This document shows, one piece after another, positions 25,991-34,998 of a stretch of 64,000 bases of DNA. The notes below the pieces were generated by a model. That model saw nothing but the letters and a program-made list of their open reading frames with translations, was not told the DNA's origin and did not search any database. Position 1 is the first letter of the stretch. The number at the start of each line of letters is the position of its first letter. A program made the translations under genes and the position numbers. Where the stretch lies: assembly GCF_002127265.1 (NCBI RefSeq), contig NZ_NFUU01000002.1:186001-250000 (forward strand). Reading direction: 5' to 3'. The stretch comes from Hydrogenophaga sp. IBVHS1 (GTDB lineage Bacteria > Pseudomonadota > Gammaproteobacteria > Burkholderiales > Burkholderiaceae_C).

Positions 25991-27381
25991 AGGCCAGGCT
26001 CCTTCACATGCGCCACACCCGCCTGCGCCAGCGCCCAGCCCGCGCGCAGTGCCAGGTCTTCGCGCCAGGGCGCTGCAATCAGCTGCACGCCGATCGGCAA
26101 GCCCTCGGTGCCCGATGGCCACAGCGGTGCGGCCACCACCGGGCAGCCGGCGAACGAGATCGGTTGCGTGAGCAGGCCGATGGAAGGCCGGCAGGGAAAA
26201 CGCTGGCCGTTGATGTCGATCCACTCGGTGCCGATGGCGGGCGCGGCCACGGGTGTGGCGGGCGCGATCAACACGTCCCAGTCGCGGAACAGCGCGTTCA
26301 CCTTGTCGCGGTAGACGCGGCGAAAGCGCTGCGCGCGCAGGTACCAGGCGGCGGGCTGCAGCGCGCCCGAAATGAAGCGGTCCACCGAGAGCGGCTCGAA
26401 ATCGGCGGCCTGTGTGCGCAGGCGCTGGAGGTGCAGGGCGCCGCCTTCGCTGGCGCTGGTGATGAAGGCGGCGGCACGGGCCTGCGCCGGATCGGGCCAG
26501 GCCACCGTGGCGCTGGCGCCCAGCGCAGAGGCGGCGCGGGCCACGGCCTGTTGCGCGGGCGGGCTGGCCAGTTCGGCGAACCAGCCGCCGAGCACGCCCA
26601 CGCGCAGACCTTGTGCGCCCAGACCGAGCGAACGCGTGACCGGCTGCACGCTGGTGGCAAAACAACCTGGGTCGAGCGGGTCCGGTCCCTGCAGTGCGTT
26701 GTAGGCCAGGGCGAGGCCGGCCACATCGTCGGCAAACGGACCGAGGTGGTCGATGCTGTTCACGAACGGGTAGGTGCCGCGCCGCGAGAGCCGACCGAAG
26801 GTGGGCTTCAGGCCCCACACGCCGCAGAAGGAAGAGGGCACGCGGATCGAACCGTTGGTGTCCGAGCCGAGCGTGAGCGGCACCTGGCCAGCCGCCACCG
26901 CCGCGCCCGATCCACCCGACGATCCGCCCGCCACATGCCCGAGCTTGTGCGGGTTGTGGCAGGGGCCGTAGTGCGTGTTCTCGGTGGTGAAACCGTAGGC
27001 GTACTCGTCCATGTTCAGCGAGCCCACCAGCACCGCGCCAGCGGCCTGCAGGCGCTGCACCAGCACCGCATCGGCGGTGGCGGGCGGGTTCGCGCGGTTG
27101 ACCTTCGAGCCTGCCAGCGTCACCTCGCCTTCGATATCGAACAGGTTCTTCACCGCGAACGGCACACCGGCCAGCGGGCCCAGCGTTTCGCCGCGCGCGC
27201 GCTGCGCATCGACCCGCGCCGCCTGGGCACGGGCGGCGGCTAAGCGCATGCCGGTGAAGGCGTTGATGCGGGCATCGGTGGCTTCGATGCGGGCGATGCA
27301 GGTGTCCAGCACCTCGGCCGCACTCTGCTGGCCGTTGGCCACCGCCTGCGCGGTCTGGCTGAGATTCAGGGGCATGGGCAT
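25987..27381 (-). CDS. AtzE/HpxY-type amidase
   Basis: This 464-residue enzyme belongs to the amidase-signature family. The triad is visible as Lys78 ([11 protein letters not shown]), cis-Ser154 ([15 protein letters not shown]) and Ser178 ([13 protein letters not shown]), with 24 residues between the two serines as expected. AtzE hydrolyses 1-carboxybiuret and needs the small AtzG partner, encoded immediately upstream. The alternative is HpxY of oxalurate metabolism. The ATG at 27381 lies 1 bp after the AtzG-like stop; another ATG two codons later is possible. Confidence 0.88.
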   Translation of the reverse strand: MPMPLNLSQTAQAVANGQQSAAEVLDTCIARIEATDARINAFTGMRLAAARAQAARVDAQRARGETLGPLAGVPFAVKNLFDIEGEVTLAGSKVNRANPPATADAVLVQRLQAAGAVLVGSLNMDEYAYGFTTENTHYGPCHNPHKLGHVAGGSSGGSGAAVAAGQVPLTLGSDTNGSIRVPSSFCGVWGLKPTFGRLSRRGTYPFVNSIDHLGPFADDVAGLALAYNALQGPDPLDPGCFATSVQPVTRSLGLGAQGLRVGVLGGWFAELASPPAQQAVARAASALGASATVAWPDPAQARAAAFITSASEGGALHLQRLRTQAADFEPLSVDRFISGALQPAAWYLRAQRFRRVYRDKVNALFRDWDVLIAPATPVAAPAIGTEWIDINGQRFPCRPSIGLLTQPISFAGCPVVAAPLWPSGTEGLPIGVQLIAAPWREDLALRAGWALAQAGVAHVKEPGL

Positions 27382-27382
27382 G

Positions 27383-27589
27383 TCAGTGCGGCGAGGGAAT
27401 GTAGGGCGCAGGGCAGAACACTTCCACCACCTCGTCGTCGTCCAGCAGCGGAAAGGCATCGAGCAGTTCGGCCATGGCGGCGGTGCGCTGCAGGTGCGTG
27501 GCCACGCGCGTGGTCTGTTCGTCGTCCAGCGGCAGGCCGAGCAACCGGGCGCTGGTCTTCACGTACTCGCGAACATCCTGTTCTTCCAT
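27383..27589 (-). CDS. AtzG/HpxX-like small subunit (DUF4089)
   Basis: This 68-residue protein (MEEQDVREYVKTSARLLGLP at its start) is a DUF4089 protein. It is related to GatC and serves as the small stabilising subunit of AtzE-type amidases; AtzG and AtzE form a heterotetramer in s-triazine degraders. Acidic and helical, it ends in a proline-rich tail. Its ATG at 27589 overlaps the permease stop by 4 bp, and it ends just before the amidase start, so the two subunits are made together. Easily missed because of its size. Confidence 0.85.
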   Translation of the reverse strand: MEEQDVREYVKTSARLLGLPLDDEQTTRVATHLQRTAAMAELLDAFPLLDDDEVVEVFCPAPYIPSPH

Positions 27590-28512
27590 CAGTGACCTTT
27601 GTAGGGTTGGGTGAGTGAGGCCGGCGCGATCTGGCGACCCACCAGGCCGCCCACGGCGAGCAGCGCCAGCACGTAGGGCAGCATGATGAGCAGCGCATTG
27701 GGAATGTCCACACCCATCGCCGGCAACTGGAACTGCAGCGCCGTGGCGCCGCCGAACAGCACGCAGGCCAGCAGTGTGCGGCCCAGGAGCCAGTTGCCGA
27801 AGATCACGGCCGCAATCGCCAGGTAACCGGCGCCGCTGGTCATGCCTTCGGTGAAGGTGTGAATGTCGCCGATGGAGAGGAAGCAGCCCGCCAGCGCCGA
27901 CATGAAGCCGGTGAACAGCACCGCGCCGTAGCGGATGCGGTTGACGTGCAGGCCCGAGTTGGCGGCCGCGTGCGGCGCTGTGCCGGCCGAGTGGATGGCC
28001 AGGCCCAGCGACGTGGACCGCATGACCCAGGCCACACCGACGATGAGCACGATGGCGGCGTACAGCAGCCAGGTCTGGCGGAACACGTGTTCGCCCAGCA
28101 CGGGCAGATCGGCCAGGCCGGGCGGCGCCCATTTGTCCAGCCCGGGAATTTCGGTGCGGGAGCGGCTGCCGAAGATCGCGCGGTAGCCCAGCGTGGTGGC
28201 GCCCAGCACCAGAATGTTGATGCCGATGCCGGTGACGATCTGGTTGGCGCGCAGCGTGATGCTCAGAAAAGCCTGCAGCCACGCCACCGGCAGCACACAC
28301 AGCACGCCGATTGCCAGGCCCAGCACCGGTGAACCGGTGGCCCACGAGCCCACGGCGCCGGCAAAGGCACCGGTGAGCATCATGCCTTCCACGCTCATGT
28401 TGAGCACGCCGGCACGCTCGCTCACCAGCTCGCCGGTGGCGGCCAGCAGCAGCGGTGCCGCCAGGCGAATGGTGGAGCCAATGAAGACGGCGGCGAGTTC
28501 GGGTTCGATCAT
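27589..28512 (-). CDS. ABC transporter permease 2 (nucleoside/BMP type)
   Basis: This 307-residue inner-membrane permease belongs to the BPD_transp_2 group used with BMP-type receptors. It has about eight hydrophobic segments, the loop ELVSERAGVLNMSVEGMML and the cytoplasmic coupling sequence TSLGLAIHSAGTAPHAAANS. It forms the channel with permease 1. The ATG at 28512 overlaps the end of permease 1 by 4 bp. Such systems usually import purine nucleosides; the linked AtzEGH-like genes point to a ureido compound or a purine breakdown product. Confidence 0.87.
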   Translation of the reverse strand: MIEPELAAVFIGSTIRLAAPLLLAATGELVSERAGVLNMSVEGMMLTGAFAGAVGSWATGSPVLGLAIGVLCVLPVAWLQAFLSITLRANQIVTGIGINILVLGATTLGYRAIFGSRSRTEIPGLDKWAPPGLADLPVLGEHVFRQTWLLYAAIVLIVGVAWVMRSTSLGLAIHSAGTAPHAAANSGLHVNRIRYGAVLFTGFMSALAGCFLSIGDIHTFTEGMTSGAGYLAIAAVIFGNWLLGRTLLACVLFGGATALQFQLPAMGVDIPNALLIMLPYVLALLAVGGLVGRQIAPASLTQPYKGH

Positions 28513-29588
28513 GCGGAGCGTCCTTCCATGCGCTGGATGGCGAGCGCAGCGCCAGCCAGCGTGATGATGATCAGGCCCTGGATCACCACCACCAGGGCGG
28601 TGGGCACCTGTGCCACCATCTCCATGTTGATGCCGCCCGAGCGCAGGAAACCAAACAGCAGCGAACCGGCAATGACGCCCGGCACCGAGCCGCGCGCCAG
28701 CAGGCCCACCACCAGACCATCGAAACCGTAGCCCGACGAGAACCCGGCCTTCAGCGTGTACTGCTCGCCCTGCAGCATGCAGGCGCCCGCGAGCCCGCCC
28801 AGCGCGCCCGCCGCGCACAACACGCCGATGGTGAGGCGGTCGATCGCCATGCCGGCGCGGCGCGCGGCGCGCGGGTTGAGGCCGGCGGCGCGCAGCTTCA
28901 GGCCCAGTACGGTGAAGCCCAGCACCACAGCCACCACCACCGCCAGCACCAGTCCGATGGGCAGACCCGCGTGCAGCGGCACCGACGCATCGCCCAGCAG
29001 CAGCGGCAGTTGCGTGGCGACCGGAATCTCCAGCGATTCCGGCAGCGTGGCCGAGGTCGTCATGGGTCGGCGCAGCAGGTTCTCCGACTGCACGCTGCCG
29101 TAAACCATCCAGATCGCAATGAACGAGAGCAGCAGCGTGGCGATCACTTCGTTGGTGCCGGCCTTGACTTTGAGCACCCCCGCAATACCGCCCCAGAACG
29201 CGCCAGCCACGCAGGCCCCGAGCATCGGCACGATGAAGGCCAGCCCGAACGGCAGACCTGCCACCGCCGGCCACAAGCAAAGCGCGATGGCGGCGATGCC
29301 GCCCACGGCGATCTGGCCTTCGCCGCCCACGTTGGTGAGGTTGGCGCGTTCGGCGAGCACGAAACCCAGACCCACCAGCATCAGCACCAGCGCGCGGTTG
29401 ATCGAAGCGGCCAGCGCATACGGCGAGCCCCAGGCACCGTCGGCAAACGCCGCCACCGCTTCCAGCACGGGCACGCCCATCAGGGCGACCAGACCCATGC
29501 CCGCGAGCAGCGAACCGGCGACGGCCGCCACCGACACCCAGAGAGCAGGGCCGGGTCGCAGGGTCTTGAGTGTGAGTGCGGTGCTCAT
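28509..29588 (-). CDS. ABC transporter permease 1 (nucleoside/BMP type)
   Basis: This 359-residue permease has many hydrophobic segments, the family loop LAERANLTNVGGEGQIAVGG near residues 79-98, and KAGTNEVIATLLLSFIAIW. The coupling helix region reads GLKLRAAGLNPRAARRAG. It is larger than permease 2, as is usual for this pair. Its ATG overlaps the ATPase stop by 4 bp and its end overlaps permease 2, so the importer genes form one tightly coupled minus-strand run. Confidence 0.88.
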   Translation of the reverse strand: MSTALTLKTLRPGPALWVSVAAVAGSLLAGMGLVALMGVPVLEAVAAFADGAWGSPYALAASINRALVLMLVGLGFVLAERANLTNVGGEGQIAVGGIAAIALCLWPAVAGLPFGLAFIVPMLGACVAGAFWGGIAGVLKVKAGTNEVIATLLLSFIAIWMVYGSVQSENLLRRPMTTSATLPESLEIPVATQLPLLLGDASVPLHAGLPIGLVLAVVVAVVLGFTVLGLKLRAAGLNPRAARRAGMAIDRLTIGVLCAAGALGGLAGACMLQGEQYTLKAGFSSGYGFDGLVVGLLARGSVPGVIAGSLLFGFLRSGGINMEMVAQVPTALVVVIQGLIIITLAGAALAIQRMEGRSA

Positions 29589-31174
29589 GCGGTTTGTTCC
29601 TGTTGACCCGCCATCCAGGCGCCAATGCGTTCCCGCTCGGACCGGTCGGCGCGGCAGATGCCCATCACACGGCCCCGGTACAGCACCACCACGCGGTGCG
29701 CCACCGAGAGCAGTTCATCGAGTTCGGACGAAATCAGCAGCACACCGACCCCGCGCGCGGCGACCGCGCGGATGTGGTTGTAGATCGCCTCCACCGCGCC
29801 CACGTCCAGACCGCGCGTGGGTTGGGCGGCGAGCAGAAACCGCAGGGCATCGAGCGTGAGCTCGCGCGCCAGCACGGCCTTCTGCTGGTTGCCGCCGGAG
29901 AGGCCGCCGAACGCCACGTCGGGGCTCGCGGCGCGCACGTCGAAGTGCGTCATCAGTTCCTGCGCGGCGCTGCGCAGGGCCGCGCGGTCGAGCAGGCCGA
30001 AGCGGCGAAAGCGGTTCAGGCGGTCCAGCATCATGTTCTCGGCCACGCTCATGCCCGTCACGCAGGCCAGCGCGTGGCGGTCTTCCGGCACCACGCCGCA
30101 GCCGGCCTGCGTGAGCACGCGCGGTGGCTGGCCTGTCATTTCTTCGCCATGCAGGAAGAAGCGCCCTTCGGTGGGCGCGAGCATGCCCGAGAGCACGGCG
30201 CCCAGCTCGCTCTGGCCGTTGCCCTCCACACCCGCCACGGCCACGATCTCGCCGGGCGCCACCATCAGCGTGAACTGGTCCAGCCGCAGCACGCCGTCGG
30301 CATCGCGCACGGTCAGGCCGTCGGCCATCAAGGCGGGTTCGGATTCCCGCGATCCGGGCGACGCCACCGGCACATCGGCGAGCGTGGAGGTGGCCGCCGG
30401 CTCCGCCAGGTCGCGCTGGATCATGGCGCGCACCAGCAGATCAATCTCCTGTGTGGGCGCATCGGAGTGTGCCGCCACACGCCCACCGCGCAGCACCGTG
30501 GCGCGCCGCGCCACCTGGCGAATTTCCGCCAGTTTGTGCGTGACCAGCGCCACGCCGCAACCTTGCGCGGCCACGCGCTCGCACACGGCGAGCAGCGCGG
30601 CGATTTCGGCTGGCAGCAGCACGGCCGTGGGTTCATCCAGCACCAGCAGGCGCGGCTCGCGGATCAGGCATTTCACGATCTCCACCCGCTGGCGCTCACC
30701 GACCGAAAGATCCTGAATGAGCGCCCACGGGTCCAGCGCCAGCCCGTAGCGCTCGCGCATGGTGTCGAGCCTGGCGGCCCAGGCCTTGCGGTCGAGCACG
30801 CCGCTGGCCTGGCCGAGCAGCAGGTTGTCGACCACGCTGAGGTCGGGCACCAGGCTGAAGTGCTGGTGCACCATGGCAATGCCACGAGAAAGCGCTTCGG
30901 CCGGCGAGCGCGGTCGCCAGGGCTGGCCATCAAAGCTCATGCTGCCGGCGTCGGGCGCGTACACACCGAACACCAGGTTGCACAGGGTGGATTTGCCGGC
31001 GCCGTTCTCCCCCAGCAGGCAATGCACTTCGCCGGGCCAGAGTTCGAGCGAGACGTCCTGCAGCGCCTGCAGCGTGCCGAAGCGCTTGCACAGCCCTTCG
31101 ATGCGCAGCAGCGGCGCACCGGCCGGCGCCCGCGCGCCTGCCGTGCCCTCTCCCGTGTCCGGCGTCGCGCGCAT
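29585..31174 (-). CDS. Double-domain ABC transporter ATPase (BMP/sugar type)
   Basis: This 529-residue protein holds two ABC domains. The first has Walker A GENGAGKST, signature LSVGERQRVEI and Walker B LLVLDEPTAVL. The second has the degenerate loop GVEGNGQSEL, signature LSGGNQQKAVLAREL and AAQPTRGLDVGA, the normal pattern for RbsA/BmpB-like ATPases where one site is weak. It drives the two adjacent permeases. I chose the ATG at 31174, 5 bp after the receptor gene stop; a longer frame would overlap that gene. Confidence 0.9.
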   Translation of the reverse strand: MRATPDTGEGTAGARAPAGAPLLRIEGLCKRFGTLQALQDVSLELWPGEVHCLLGENGAGKSTLCNLVFGVYAPDAGSMSFDGQPWRPRSPAEALSRGIAMVHQHFSLVPDLSVVDNLLLGQASGVLDRKAWAARLDTMRERYGLALDPWALIQDLSVGERQRVEIVKCLIREPRLLVLDEPTAVLLPAEIAALLAVCERVAAQGCGVALVTHKLAEIRQVARRATVLRGGRVAAHSDAPTQEIDLLVRAMIQRDLAEPAATSTLADVPVASPGSRESEPALMADGLTVRDADGVLRLDQFTLMVAPGEIVAVAGVEGNGQSELGAVLSGMLAPTEGRFFLHGEEMTGQPPRVLTQAGCGVVPEDRHALACVTGMSVAENMMLDRLNRFRRFGLLDRAALRSAAQELMTHFDVRAASPDVAFGGLSGGNQQKAVLARELTLDALRFLLAAQPTRGLDVGAVEAIYNHIRAVAARGVGVLLISSELDELLSVAHRVVVLYRGRVMGICRADRSERERIGAWMAGQQEQTA

Positions 31175-31179
31175 GGGGA

Positions 31180-32184
31180 TCAGCCTTCCAGCACCTTGAT
31201 CTTGCCGCTGAGAATGTCCTTCTTGATGTCCTCGAGCTTCTTCTTCACTTCCGGCGTGGCGCCGCACACCACCATGTCGGAAGCCTTGGAACCCATGGCC
31301 AGGCCGAACGGCTTGTAGCCCGCCTTCCAGGTGCCCTTCACCGCTTCGTCAATGGCGTACTGCACCTGGTAACCCACACCTGTGATGCTGTAGGCGGGGT
31401 ACAGGGCGTCGGTGCCGCAACGGTCGGTGTAGCTGCCCACCACCTTGGTGCCTTTTTCCTTCGCCGCCTGCTCCATGCCGCGCAGGCCCAGATTCAGGAT
31501 GTGGTAGTGCACATCGGCACCCTGCGCGATGGCCGCCAGCGTGGCTTCCTTGGACTTGGCCACGTTGTCGAAATCGCCGGTGTAGTTCTCGAAATACTTG
31601 ATCTTCGGGTTCACGTACTTCGCGCCGTTGCCGAACTCCTTGCCGGCGTTCACGATGGACGGAATCTCCATGCCGCCCACGTAGCTCACCGCGCCATTCT
31701 TCGACAGCATGGCAGCTGCCGCACCCGCCACGAAAGCGATCTCGGCCTGCTTCACGTCGTAGCCGGCCACGTTTGGCATGTCTTCGGCCTTGTTGCCACC
31801 CACGATGGAGAAGCGGGTGTTCGGGAAGCGCTTGGCCACCTTCATCACCGCCGCCTGCGTCTGCCCGCCCACGCCGATCACCAGCTTGTTCTTGCTGGCC
31901 AGGTTGGTCAGCGCCTGCTCCATGTCGGCGTAGTTGATGTTCTCGATCATCTGCACCTTGACCTTGTCGCCGTGCGCCTTCTGCGCCGCCACCAGACCGT
32001 CGTAGCCCGACTCCATCCAGCCCTTGTCGGACTTGGAGCCGGGAATCAGGATGCCGACCGCCAGCGGGTCGGCGGCCTGCGCCAGCGGCGCGAGCGCACT
32101 GGTCGACAACAGCAGTGCAGACGCGATGCCGCTGAACGCGAACCCACGGCGGGATGTGGAAGATTTGAGGAAAGAAGATTTCAT
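31180..32184 (-). CDS. BMP-family ABC transporter substrate-binding protein
   Basis: This 334-residue receptor has a signal peptide with a twin-arginine-like start (SRRGFAFSG) ending PLAQA near residue 37. The BMP/PnrA fold follows: VGILIPGSKSDKGWMESGYD, VIGVGGQTQAAV and YVGGMEIPSIVNAGKEF. Characterised relatives bind purine nucleosides or related bases. It is the first gene of the minus-strand operon that runs through the AtzGEH-like genes to the GntR regulator, so the ligand is probably the compound those enzymes break down. Confidence 0.9.
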   Translation of the reverse strand: MKSSFLKSSTSRRGFAFSGIASALLLSTSALAPLAQAADPLAVGILIPGSKSDKGWMESGYDGLVAAQKAHGDKVKVQMIENINYADMEQALTNLASKNKLVIGVGGQTQAAVMKVAKRFPNTRFSIVGGNKAEDMPNVAGYDVKQAEIAFVAGAAAAMLSKNGAVSYVGGMEIPSIVNAGKEFGNGAKYVNPKIKYFENYTGDFDNVAKSKEATLAAIAQGADVHYHILNLGLRGMEQAAKEKGTKVVGSYTDRCGTDALYPAYSITGVGYQVQYAIDEAVKGTWKAGYKPFGLAMGSKASDMVVCGATPEVKKKLEDIKKDILSGKIKVLEG

Positions 32185-32214
32185 GGCATGCCTTTCGCTT
32201 GGGGTGGGGGAGGG

Positions 32215-32234
32215 AAGTAAATAACTGATTACTT
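32215..32234. promoter_or_regulatory. Inverted repeat in the divergent spacer (candidate operator)
   Basis: AAGTAA (32215-32220) and TTACTT (32229-32234) form a perfect 6 bp inverted repeat with an 8 nt spacer, in an AT-rich patch 31 bp upstream of the BMP receptor start. The spacer separates the BMP operon from the divergent RutB-like operon. It could be an operator for the TetR or GntR regulators of the island; the assignment is not settled. Confidence 0.4.
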
Positions 32235-32375
32235 ATCGCCATGTCCTGCAATAACAGTGCCAGTGTTGAGCGTGGATTTCTGCCCCAGATGGGTGCGCCG
32301 GAACCTCGGTGCACCAGCCTGTAGCGACCGCGACCCATCGCCGCCCTTGACCGCTGCACCCAACCGGAGCTTTTC

Positions 32376-33176
32376 ATGAAACGCCATCCCTACCTGCCCG
32401 ATGCCCGCACCGAAGGCGCTCTTGGCCTGGGCCACCACTACCACTGGATCGCCACGCCCGACGAGGTGGACATGGCCATGCCGGCGCCCGAGCCGGTGCG
32501 CGCGCGCATCGAGGCCGCGCCGCAGAACGTGGTGCTCGACCTGCGGCGCACCGCCATCGTCGTGATCGATCTGCAGAACGACTTCTGCACCAAAGACGGC
32601 TGGGTCGATTCGCTGGGCTTCGACTGCACAGTGGATCGCACACCCATCGAGCCTTTGCAGAAACTGTTGCCCGCACTGCGCACCGCCGGCGTGCCGGTGA
32701 TCTGGGTCAACTGGGGCAACCGGCCCGATCTGGCCAACATGCCGCCGAACCAGATTCACCTGTACGACAACGGCGGCCAAGGCGTGGGCCTGGGCTACCC
32801 GCTGCCCAGCGGCAAGGGCAATGTGCTGGAGAAAGACTCGTGGGCGGCCGCAGTTGTTGACGAACTCGCCCCCGTGCCGGGCGACATTCAGGTGGACAAG
32901 TACCGCATCAGCGGTTTCTGGGACACCCCGCTGGACAGCATCTTGAAGAACCTCGGCATCAAGAGCATCCTGTTCGCCGGCTGCAACACCGACCAGTGCG
33001 TGCTGCACACACTCACCGACGCCAACTTTCTGGGTTACGGCTGCGTGATGCTGGAAGACTGTTGCGCCACCAGCTCCCCCGCCTTCTGCACCGAGGCCAC
33101 GGTGTGGAACGTGAAGAAGTGCTTCGGCTTCGTCACCGGCTCGCAGCAGGTGCTCGACGCTCTGCCTGTGCGATGA
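32376..33176 (+). CDS. Isochorismatase-family cysteine hydrolase, RutB-like
   Basis: This 266-residue hydrolase has the triad Asp65 (IVVIDLQNDFCTKDGW), Lys175 (IQVDKYRISGF) and Cys208 (AGCNTDQCVLHTLTDANFLG). The longer N-terminal extension and these motifs resemble RutB, which hydrolyses ureidoacrylate-type compounds in pyrimidine degradation, but no other rut genes are present. It heads an operon with an amidase (4 bp overlap) and a TetR regulator. It probably cleaves the C-N bond of a carbamoylated or ureido compound. The ribosome-binding site is weak (CCGGAG). Confidence 0.82.
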   Translation: MKRHPYLPDARTEGALGLGHHYHWIATPDEVDMAMPAPEPVRARIEAAPQNVVLDLRRTAIVVIDLQNDFCTKDGWVDSLGFDCTVDRTPIEPLQKLLPALRTAGVPVIWVNWGNRPDLANMPPNQIHLYDNGGQGVGLGYPLPSGKGNVLEKDSWAAAVVDELAPVPGDIQVDKYRISGFWDTPLDSILKNLGIKSILFAGCNTDQCVLHTLTDANFLGYGCVMLEDCCATSSPAFCTEATVWNVKKCFGFVTGSQQVLDALPVR

Positions 33177-34354
33177 CGGCTTCATGGGCGTCCGGGGGTT
33201 TTGTCCCCGGTGTGAATGGCGAACGCGAGCCCACGAGCCCGGGTGTGCTCGATGGCCTTCGGCTCGCGGTGAAAGACCTCATCGATGTGGCCGGTGCACC
33301 CACCGGTGCCGGCAACCCGGATTGGGCCGCCAGCCATGCCGTACCCGATGCCGACGCCGCCTGCGTGGCCCGGCTGCGCGCCGCCGGTGCGTGCGTGGTC
33401 GGCAAGACCCTCACCGACGAACTGGCCTTCAGCCTCGAAGGCGAGAACGCGTTTTACGGCACACCACGCCACCCGGTGGACGAGGGCCGCCTGCCCGGTG
33501 GTTCGTCCAGTGGCTCGGCCGCTGCCGTGGCCTGGGGCGATGCCGACATCGCGCTCGGCACCGACACCGGTGGCTCGGTGCGCGTGCCGGCTTCGTTCTG
33601 CGGCGTGGCGGCCATGCGGCCCACCCACGGGCGCGTTTCGCTGCAGGGTGTGGTGCCGTTCGCCCCGAGCTTTGACACCGTGGGCTGGTTCGCGCGCGAT
33701 GTGCCCACACTGCGCGCAGTGGGGCACGTGCTGCTCGGCAGCGACCCCGCTGCGGTGCGCCCCGCGCTGCGGCTCTGCGTGGCGCTCGACGCGCTCGCGC
33801 TGGCCGACGCAGACGTTCGGCAAGCGCTGCTCGACTGGGCCGCGCAGGCCGGCGTCAGCGCTCCCCGCGAGGCCTTCGCAGGCGCGTGGCAACCCTGGGG
33901 AGCGGCTTACTCGGCCTTGCAGGGGCACGAGATCGCAGACCAGCTGGGCCCGTGGATCCGGCGGCAACGGCCGAACTTCGGCGCGGCCATTGCGCCGCGC
34001 TTCGAGCAGGCGATGGCGCTCGACGCCAGCCTGCGCCCGCATTGGCAAGCCTGGCGCAAAGCAGCCGCCCGCGCGCTGGTGGATCGCATCGGCCCCGACG
34101 AAGCCTGGCTGGTGCCAGCCGCGCCTTGCGTCGCGCTGCGGCGCGCAGCCGATGGCGACGAACGATCGCGTTTCTACACGCAGGCGCTTGCGCTGGGCGC
34201 CATCGCCGGACACGCCGGGTTGCCCCAGATCGTGCTGCCGCTCACCCGTGCCCAGGGCTTGCCCGTGGGCGTATCCTTCATCGCTGCCCCGGGCCAGGAC
34301 GAGCGTCTGCTGGACCTTGCACTGGCCTTGTCGACGTCCGGGAGTTCCCTTTGA
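33173..34354 (+). CDS. Amidase-signature family amidase
   Basis: This 393-residue enzyme has the amidase triad Lys34 (LAVKDLIDVAG), cis-Ser111 (PGGSSSGSAAAVA) and Ser135 (DTGGSVRVPASF), again 24 residues apart. It is shorter than AtzF or AtzE and lacks the allophanate hydrolase C-terminal domain, so it is a plain amidase of unknown substrate. The ATG at 33173 overlaps the RutB-like stop by 4 bp and its stop overlaps the TetR start by 4 bp. The coupling suggests it acts on the product, or the substrate, of the RutB-like enzyme. Confidence 0.86.
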   Translation: MTASWASGGFVPGVNGEREPTSPGVLDGLRLAVKDLIDVAGAPTGAGNPDWAASHAVPDADAACVARLRAAGACVVGKTLTDELAFSLEGENAFYGTPRHPVDEGRLPGGSSSGSAAAVAWGDADIALGTDTGGSVRVPASFCGVAAMRPTHGRVSLQGVVPFAPSFDTVGWFARDVPTLRAVGHVLLGSDPAAVRPALRLCVALDALALADADVRQALLDWAAQAGVSAPREAFAGAWQPWGAAYSALQGHEIADQLGPWIRRQRPNFGAAIAPRFEQAMALDASLRPHWQAWRKAAARALVDRIGPDEAWLVPAAPCVALRRAADGDERSRFYTQALALGAIAGHAGLPQIVLPLTRAQGLPVGVSFIAAPGQDERLLDLALALSTSGSSL

Positions 34355-34992
34355 CACTTGAATCACCTTCGCGCCGTGACCCGGCCCGCACGCGCGCCCG
34401 TCTGCTGGAAGCGGCGGTGGCCGAGTTTGGCGACCACGGTTTCAGCGGCGCACGCACCGACCGCATCGCGCGCCACGCGGGCACCAACATCCGCATGCTC
34501 TACCACTACTTCGGCAGCAAGGACGACCTCTACGTCGCCGTGCTCGAGGCGGTGCTGGCCGACCTGCGCCACGACGAACTGCAGATCGACGTGGACACCA
34601 TGGAGCCGCTGGAAGGGCTGATGGGCATCTTCGATTTTGTGGAGAACCATTTCGCCGCGCACCCGCGCCTGCGCAAGCTTCTGGCGTTCGAGAACCTCAA
34701 CGAGGCGCGCCACCTGGCGATCTCCACGCGCATTCCCGAAATGGCCACGCCGGTGCTCAGCCGCATTCGCAAGCTGCTCACGCGTGGCGTGGCCAATGGC
34801 GAGGTGCGCGCGGGTGTGGACGCGCTGCACCTTTATGTGGCCATGGTCAGCCTGTCGTATTACGGGCGTGCGCATGCCTTCACCCTCTCCCGCATCTTCC
34901 ACAAGGACCTGCACAAACCGTCGTGGCAGAAGGCGCACCTGAAAATGGTGCGGCAGATGCTGGCCGCCTTCCTCGCGCCCGAGCCCGGGTGA
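34351..34992 (+). CDS. TetR family transcriptional regulator
   Basis: This 213-residue regulator has an N-terminal TetR helix-turn-helix (ARTRARLLEAAVAEFGDHGF; ARTDRIARHAGTNIRMLYHY) and a helical ligand domain. I place the start at a TTG at 34351 that overlaps the amidase stop (TTGA); GGGAG lies 6 bp before it, and no ATG occurs until inside the DNA-binding domain. It ends 6 bp before the convergent ABC ATPase gene. RutR-like regulators of pyrimidine genes are in the same family, so a uracil- or ureide-like effector is possible. Confidence 0.82.
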   Translation: MTLESPSRRDPARTRARLLEAAVAEFGDHGFSGARTDRIARHAGTNIRMLYHYFGSKDDLYVAVLEAVLADLRHDELQIDVDTMEPLEGLMGIFDFVENHFAAHPRLRKLLAFENLNEARHLAISTRIPEMATPVLSRIRKLLTRGVANGEVRAGVDALHLYVAMVSLSYYGRAHAFTLSRIFHKDLHKPSWQKAHLKMVRQMLAAFLAPEPG

Positions 34993-34998
34993 ACGGCC

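Noticed and set aside
26000-26818. Extending the AtzH-like gene upstream into a 401-codon frame
   Set aside because: The extra 276 codons are antisense-like low-complexity sequence overlapping the AtzE-like gene; the GTG at 25990 gives the normal DUF3225 length.
29576-31318. A 580-codon plus-strand frame across the double ABC ATPase
   Set aside because: The opposite strand has all the Walker and signature motifs; this frame has none and is biased in composition.
33173-34354. The second amidase as another allophanate hydrolase
   Set aside because: It is only 393 residues and lacks the C-terminal allophanate hydrolase domain seen in the protein at 37730-39445.
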